In this document: positions 14,911-17,837 of the stretch, one piece after another
Numbering within the stretch: position 1 is the stretch's first letter
Layout: each line of letters starts with the position of its first letter
Translations under genes and position numbers: made by a program
The notes under the pieces: generated by a model
What the model saw: the letters and a program-made list of their open reading frames with translations, nothing else
The model's database searches: none
Told to the model about the DNA's origin: nothing
Origin: JBDLRH01 sp039800165
GTDB lineage: Bacteria; Pseudomonadota; Gammaproteobacteria; Burkholderiales; Burkholderiaceae_C
Reading direction: 5' to 3'
DNA length: 17,837 bases
Assembly: GCA_039800165.1 (NCBI GenBank)
Contig: JBDLRH010000035.1
Location: forward strand, 1-17,837

Positions 14911-15468
14911 TCAGGCAACGCCCAGACGCAGATGCACCGGCTGCTGCAGATGCTGAACCTCGCAATCCTCCTGCGCCGCACGGCGCTCGATCACGAGGAA
15001 GTCGCTGTCGTACAGCGCAATCAGCGGATGGTGCCAGGTGCCCGGCTTGAGGGTGAAGGCCTGATGCGGCTGCACCGTGAAGGCGCGCAGGGTGGCGGCG
15101 TCGGGCGCGTCGGCGCCGAGCGCGACCAGCAACACGCACACCGCGCCGCCGCCTGCCCGCGCAGCATCGCCCGGCGGCCGCTGCTCTGGCTGCGGCCGTG
15201 CAATCGGCACAAAGGTCTGCGTGCCCAGGCAATGACGCTCCAGCACCTTCCACGGCCCGGCATGGGGTTGCGCGCGTGCACGGAACACGGTGGCCAGCGG
15301 TTCGCCGCCCTCGGCGCTGAAGGACAGCGTGCCCGGCAGGTCGGCACGGCGGCTGGTGCCGGCGTTGATGGCGCGGCCGGCGTCGGCAGCAAACGCGTGT
15401 TCGATGTCGAGCATCCAGCCATAGGGCGCGAAGTCGTGCTCGTTCAGCGGCTGTGCGGTGCAGTTCAT
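14911..15468 (-). CDS. allA: Ureidoglycolate lyase
   Basis: Cleaves ureidoglycolate to glyoxylate and urea, the last ureide step of allantoin breakdown. The 185-residue protein aligns by eye with E. coli AllA over LERHCLGTQTFVPI (about 76-89), LLVALGADAPDAATLRAF (113-130) and the metal/active-site segment GTWHHPL (143-149). It is about 25 residues longer than E. coli AllA, mainly through a Pro/Gly/Ala-rich insert at about 90-108 in what should be a surface loop. The start was set at ATG 15468; an in-frame codon at 15561 would add 31 residues and overlap the divergent regulator gene. It converges on the amidase gene and diverges from gntR with only 35 bases between start codons. This is the most pathway-specific gene of the cluster. 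Confidence 0.87.
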   Translation of the reverse strand: MNCTAQPLNEHDFAPYGWMLDIEHAFAADAGRAINAGTSRRADLPGTLSFSAEGGEPLATVFRARAQPHAGPWKVLERHCLGTQTFVPIARPQPEQRPPGDAARAGGGAVCVLLVALGADAPDAATLRAFTVQPHQAFTLKPGTWHHPLIALYDSDFLVIERRAAQEDCEVQHLQQPVHLRLGVA

Positions 15469-15489
15469 GCGCGCGATGTTCGCACAGCC
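15449..15489. promoter_or_regulatory. 9-bp inverted repeat spanning the allA start, before gntR
   Basis: GGCTGTGCG (15449-15457) and CGCACAGCC (15481-15489) are perfect inverted arms with a 23-base spacer, 32 bases centre to centre (about three helical turns). The allA start codon lies in the spacer and the regulator start codon 15 bases after the right arm. It could be an operator for autoregulation or an RNA hairpin. It is unlike the TTGCATACAA boxes. Confidence 0.4.
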
Positions 15490-15503
15490 CAACGGGGCCT
15501 TCG

Positions 15504-16283
15504 ATGAACGCGCGACAGGGCTTTGGCAACGTGCGGGGGCAGGGCGCGCAGCCCCGGGCAACGGCCACCGATCGCGTCTACAAAGGCATTTACCAGGCGG
15601 TGCTGGAACACCGGCTGGAGCCCGGCACCTGGCTGCGCGAGGAAGAGCTGGCCACCGAGTTCGGCGTGTCGCGCACCGTGGTGCGGCAGGCGCTGCAGCG
15701 CCTTGCGCAGGACCAGGTGATCGAGCTGCAGCACAACCGCGGCGCCCGCGTGCCGCTGCCCAGCCTGGACGATGCTGCCCATGTGTTCGAGGCGCGGCGC
15801 ATTGTCGAGTGCGAAATCGCGCGGCGCCTGGGCGGGCAGATCACGCCGGCGCAGCAGGCCGAGCTGGCGCAGCTGGCGCAAGCCGAATCCGAGGCCGACG
15901 CACGGGGCGACCGCGCCGAGGCGATCCGCCTGTCCGGCGAATTCCACCAGGCGATGGCGCGCATGCACGGCAACCCGGTGTTCAACCGGCTGCTGTCGGG
16001 GCTGCTGCCCACCACCTCGCTGCTGATGGCGCGCTTCAAGCTGCACGGCGGCCAGGTGTGCGTGGCGCACCGCCATGTGGACCTGATCGATGCACTGGCG
16101 CGTGGCGGCGCACCGGCAGCCACCGAGATGAAGCGCCACCTGGCCGAGCTCGAGCGGTCGCTGTCGGGGCGCACGGGCCCCGCGCGGCCGCTGCGTGACG
16201 TCTTTGCCGGCTACCGCGACAATGGCGCTGACAGCGTCGACGAGGCCGAGGGCAGCGACGACGCCCCCTCTGCAAGGAAGTGA
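15504..16283 (+). CDS. GntR-family transcriptional regulator, FCD (FadR-like) subfamily
   Basis: A 259-residue DNA-binding regulator. The N-terminal winged helix-turn-helix spans about residues 21-87, with LREEELATEFGVSRTVVRQA followed by the beta wing (HNRGARV). The C-terminal all-helical FCD ligand domain spans about 90-225 and retains potential metal-binding His148 (EFHQAM), His169 and His171. An acidic, probably disordered tail of ~30 residues follows. Such proteins are usually repressors released by a pathway metabolite. The ATG at 15504 was preferred; the in-frame upstream codon at 15453 adds residues unlike the family. It diverges from allA and its stop is one base before the amidohydrolase start. 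I infer it controls this cluster through the TTGCATACAA boxes. Confidence 0.87.
   Translation: MNARQGFGNVRGQGAQPRATATDRVYKGIYQAVLEHRLEPGTWLREEELATEFGVSRTVVRQALQRLAQDQVIELQHNRGARVPLPSLDDAAHVFEARRIVECEIARRLGGQITPAQQAELAQLAQAESEADARGDRAEAIRLSGEFHQAMARMHGNPVFNRLLSGLLPTTSLLMARFKLHGGQVCVAHRHVDLIDALARGGAPAATEMKRHLAELERSLSGRTGPARPLRDVFAGYRDNGADSVDEAEGSDDAPSARK
16274..16280 (+). promoter_or_regulatory. Shine-Dalgarno of the M20 amidohydrolase
   Basis: AAGGAAG at the very end of the gntR gene, 4 bases before ATG 16285 and 7 before ATG 16288. It rejects the longer in-frame opening at 16195, which lies far inside gntR, and leaves the choice between the two tandem ATGs open. Confidence 0.6.
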
Positions 16284-16284
16284 A

Positions 16285-17556
16285 ATGATGGACATGGCCA
16301 CGGACACCCTGAGCGGCTTGCGCATCAACGGACAGCGCCTGTGGGATTCGCTGATGACGCTGGCGCGCATTGGCGCCACTCCCAAGGGCGGCGTGGCGCG
16401 GCTGGCGCTGACCGACCTGGACCGCGAGGGCCGCGACCTGGTGGTGGGCTGGGCGCGCGAAGCCGGCATGAGCGTCACCGTGGACCGCATCGGCAACATC
16501 TTCATGCGCCGCCCCGGCCGCAATCCGGCACTTGCGCCGGTGATGACCGGCAGCCACATCGACACCCAGCCCACCGGCGGCAAGTTCGACGGCAACTACG
16601 GCGTGCTGGCGGGGCTGGAGGTGGTGCGAACGCTCAACGACCGCGGCATCAGCACCGAGGCGCCGATCGAGGTGGCGGTGTGGACCAATGAAGAAGGCTC
16701 GCGCTTCGTGCCGGTGATGATGGGCTCGGGCGTGTTTGCCGGCGCCTTCAGCCTGGAGCACGCGTACGCTGCCACCGACACGCAGGGCCGCACCGTGCGC
16801 GACGAGCTGCAGCGCATCGGCTACATCGGCGACGAAGAGCCGGGCGCGCACCCGATCGGCGCCTACTTTGAGGCGCACATCGAGCAGGGCCCGGTACTCG
16901 AGGACGCGGGCGTCACCATCGGCGTGGTGCAGGGCGTGCTGGGCATCCGCTGGTTCGACTGCACCGTGCGCGGCATGGAGGCACATGCCGGCCCCACGCC
17001 CATGGGCCTGCGCCGCGACGCGCTGCAGGTGGCTACGCAGGTGATGCAAGAGGTGGTGTCGGCCGCCATGCGCCACGGCCCGCACGGCCGCGGCACGGTG
17101 GGCATGGTGCAGGTGCATCCCAACAGCCGCAACGTGATTCCGGGCGAGGTGAAGTTCTCCATCGACCTGCGCAACCACACCGACGCATCGGTCGAGCAGA
17201 TGGCGCAGGATGTGAAGGCCTTCGCGCAGACGCTGTCCAAGCTCACCGGCCTGTCGATCGAGTTCAAGCTGGTGTCCAGCTTCTCTGCGCAGCAGTTCCA
17301 CGCCGAATGCACCGAGGCGGTGGCGCGCGCCGCGGCGCGGCTGGGCCATTCGCACATGCCGGTGGTCTCGGGGGCCGGTCACGACGCGGTGTACGCCGCC
17401 CGCCTGGCGCCCACCGGCATGATCTTCATCCCCTGCAAGGATGGCATCAGCCACAACGAGGTGGAAGACGCCACGCCCGAACATGTGACCGCTGGTTGCA
17501 ATGTGCTTCTGCACGCCATGCTCGAGCGCTGCGGAAAGGTGCACCGGGCCCACTGA
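16285..17556 (+). CDS. M20-family amidohydrolase: allantoate amidohydrolase / N-carbamoyl-L-amino acid hydrolase type
   Basis: A 423-residue binuclear metal hydrolase of the hydantoinase/carbamoylase group. Metal ligands are visible in family order: His91 and Asp93 (SHIDTQPTGGKFDG, with Asp102 as bridging ligand), Glu136/Glu137 (TNEEGSRF), His198 (EAHIEQGP) and His390 (DGISHNEVED). The dimerisation-domain histidine is His234 in MEAHAGPTPMG. Members cleave allantoate, ureidoglycine-like compounds or N-carbamoyl amino acids to ammonia and CO2. The family cannot be split reliably by eye; linkage to allA favours allantoate, and linkage to a hydantoin-type racemase leaves carbamoyl amino acids open. 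Tandem ATGs at 16285 and 16288 follow a strong AAGGAAG. It is co-transcribed with gntR (one-base gap). Confidence 0.86.
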   Translation: MMDMATDTLSGLRINGQRLWDSLMTLARIGATPKGGVARLALTDLDREGRDLVVGWAREAGMSVTVDRIGNIFMRRPGRNPALAPVMTGSHIDTQPTGGKFDGNYGVLAGLEVVRTLNDRGISTEAPIEVAVWTNEEGSRFVPVMMGSGVFAGAFSLEHAYAATDTQGRTVRDELQRIGYIGDEEPGAHPIGAYFEAHIEQGPVLEDAGVTIGVVQGVLGIRWFDCTVRGMEAHAGPTPMGLRRDALQVATQVMQEVVSAAMRHGPHGRGTVGMVQVHPNSRNVIPGEVKFSIDLRNHTDASVEQMAQDVKAFAQTLSKLTGLSIEFKLVSSFSAQQFHAECTEAVARAAARLGHSHMPVVSGAGHDAVYAARLAPTGMIFIPCKDGISHNEVEDATPEHVTAGCNVLLHAMLERCGKVHRAH

Positions 17557-17591
17557 AGCGGCCTGTGGCGCGGCGCCGGATGTCGCCAATG

Positions 17592-17622
17592 CCCTTGCGC
17601 TGTACGTGGATTTGCGCAAGGG
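17592..17622. terminator. Perfect 9-bp hairpin after the amidohydrolase gene
   Basis: CCCTTGCGC (17592-17600) and GCGCAAGGG (17614-17622) are perfect inverted arms around a 13-base loop, 36 bases after the stop codon. The right side is followed by AAAA rather than T, so on the plus strand it lacks a U-tract. It may be a factor-assisted terminator, an mRNA-protecting hairpin, or an operator for the next gene. Confidence 0.45.
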
Positions 17623-17655
17623 AAAACCCGCGAGTGCCCGGGGTGCGCGCCTTCC

Positions 17656-17661
17656 TACAAT
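17656..17661 (+). promoter_or_regulatory. Possible -10 element upstream of the right-edge gene
   Basis: TACAAT is a good -10 match 78 bases before the ATG at 17739, in an otherwise G+C-rich gap. No convincing -35 lies 16-18 bases upstream (AGTGCC is the nearest), so it would need an activator. This is weak support for an independent transcript. Confidence 0.3.
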
Positions 17662-17738
17662 CGCGCGTGGAAAAGGGCCGTCGGTCCTGACCTAAAGCAA
17701 GACGTATCTCTCAACAATCCTTCCCCAAGGAGCTTCAC

Positions 17739-17837
17739 ATGGACCGCAGATCAGTCATCAAGAACGCCGGCATCGCTGGCGTGCTGGCTGCCGGCATCGC
17801 CCCGGCGGTGCACGCGCAGGCCACCATCCGTTGGCGC
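17739..17837 (+). CDS. Start of a Tat-type secreted binding protein, probably TRAP (DctP family); truncated by window
   Basis: Only the first 33 codons are inside the window. The product begins MDRRSVIKNAGIAGVLAAG, with a twin-arginine-like RRSVIK motif, a hydrophobic Ala/Gly core and a VHAQA cleavage region at about residues 23-28, followed by TIRWR. This combination is typical of TRAP-transporter periplasmic binding proteins of Burkholderiales (the RWR start of the mature protein is common there), but the mature domain is not visible and other Tat substrates are possible. A strong AAGGAG (17727-17732) lies 6 bases before the ATG. It follows the amidohydrolase on the same strand after 182 bases containing a hairpin and a possible -10 element. 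Confidence 0.65.
   Translation, partial: MDRRSVIKNAGIAGVLAAGIAPAVHAQATIRWR

Noticed and set aside
15469..15561. Longer AllA starting at 15561
   Set aside because: It would overlap the start of the divergent GntR gene, and the extra 31 residues are unlike AllA proteins, which begin close to the LNEHDFAPYG segment.
1..17837. tRNA, rRNA, CRISPR array, insertion sequence, prophage or defence system
   Set aside because: I saw no cloverleaf-like gene, regularly spaced repeat, transposase or phage-like protein. Base composition is even across the window apart from the control region at 7519-7879.

Overview
The window is very G+C-rich, and its ordinary genes point to a betaproteobacterium of the order Burkholderiales, most likely family Comamonadaceae. 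The order Rieske oxygenase / xseB / ispA / dxs is one I associate with that family; this is from memory and was not searched. Thirteen complete protein genes, one truncated gene at the right edge, and several regulatory or structured sites can be supported.

Left part (1-6757), housekeeping. Bases 1-401 carry no gene I can support, but the first ~105 bases are built of nested inverted repeats. Three leftward genes follow: an SseA-type sulfurtransferase, a 10-TM EamA exporter and a Rieske oxygenase alpha subunit. Across a 179-base divergent gap with a good sigma-70 promoter lies the compact rightward operon xseB-ispA-dxs, which supplies exonuclease VII small subunit, farnesyl diphosphate and DXP for isoprenoid synthesis.

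Right part (6787-17837), a nitrogen-scavenging island. It holds a leftward hydantoin/allantoin-type racemase; a rightward operon for a complete peptide-family ABC importer (binding protein, two permeases, two ATPases) ending in an amidase-signature hydrolase; a leftward ureidoglycolate lyase (AllA); and a rightward pair of a GntR/FCD regulator and an M20 amidohydrolase of the allantoate amidohydrolase / N-carbamoyl-amino-acid hydrolase family. A Tat-like signal peptide, probably of a TRAP binding protein, starts at the edge. Together these look like import and breakdown of a ureide or hydantoin-like compound, releasing ammonia, urea and glyoxylate or an amino acid. No ring-opening enzyme (allantoinase or hydantoinase) is present here.

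The most interesting element is the 361-base divergent region 7519-7879. It contains a near-perfect sigma-54 promoter (TGGCACG-N4-TTGCA), a consensus IHF site 30-45 bases upstream of it, and two NtrC-like enhancer boxes exactly 20 bases apart further upstream. This is the textbook layout of a nitrogen-limitation promoter. Three copies of a near-palindrome, TTGCATACAA, are superimposed on it; one overlaps the sigma-54 -12 element and another lies just downstream of the predicted start. They are good candidates for the operator of the linked GntR regulator, so the operon appears to need both nitrogen starvation and an inducer. All regulatory assignments are inferences from sequence pattern.
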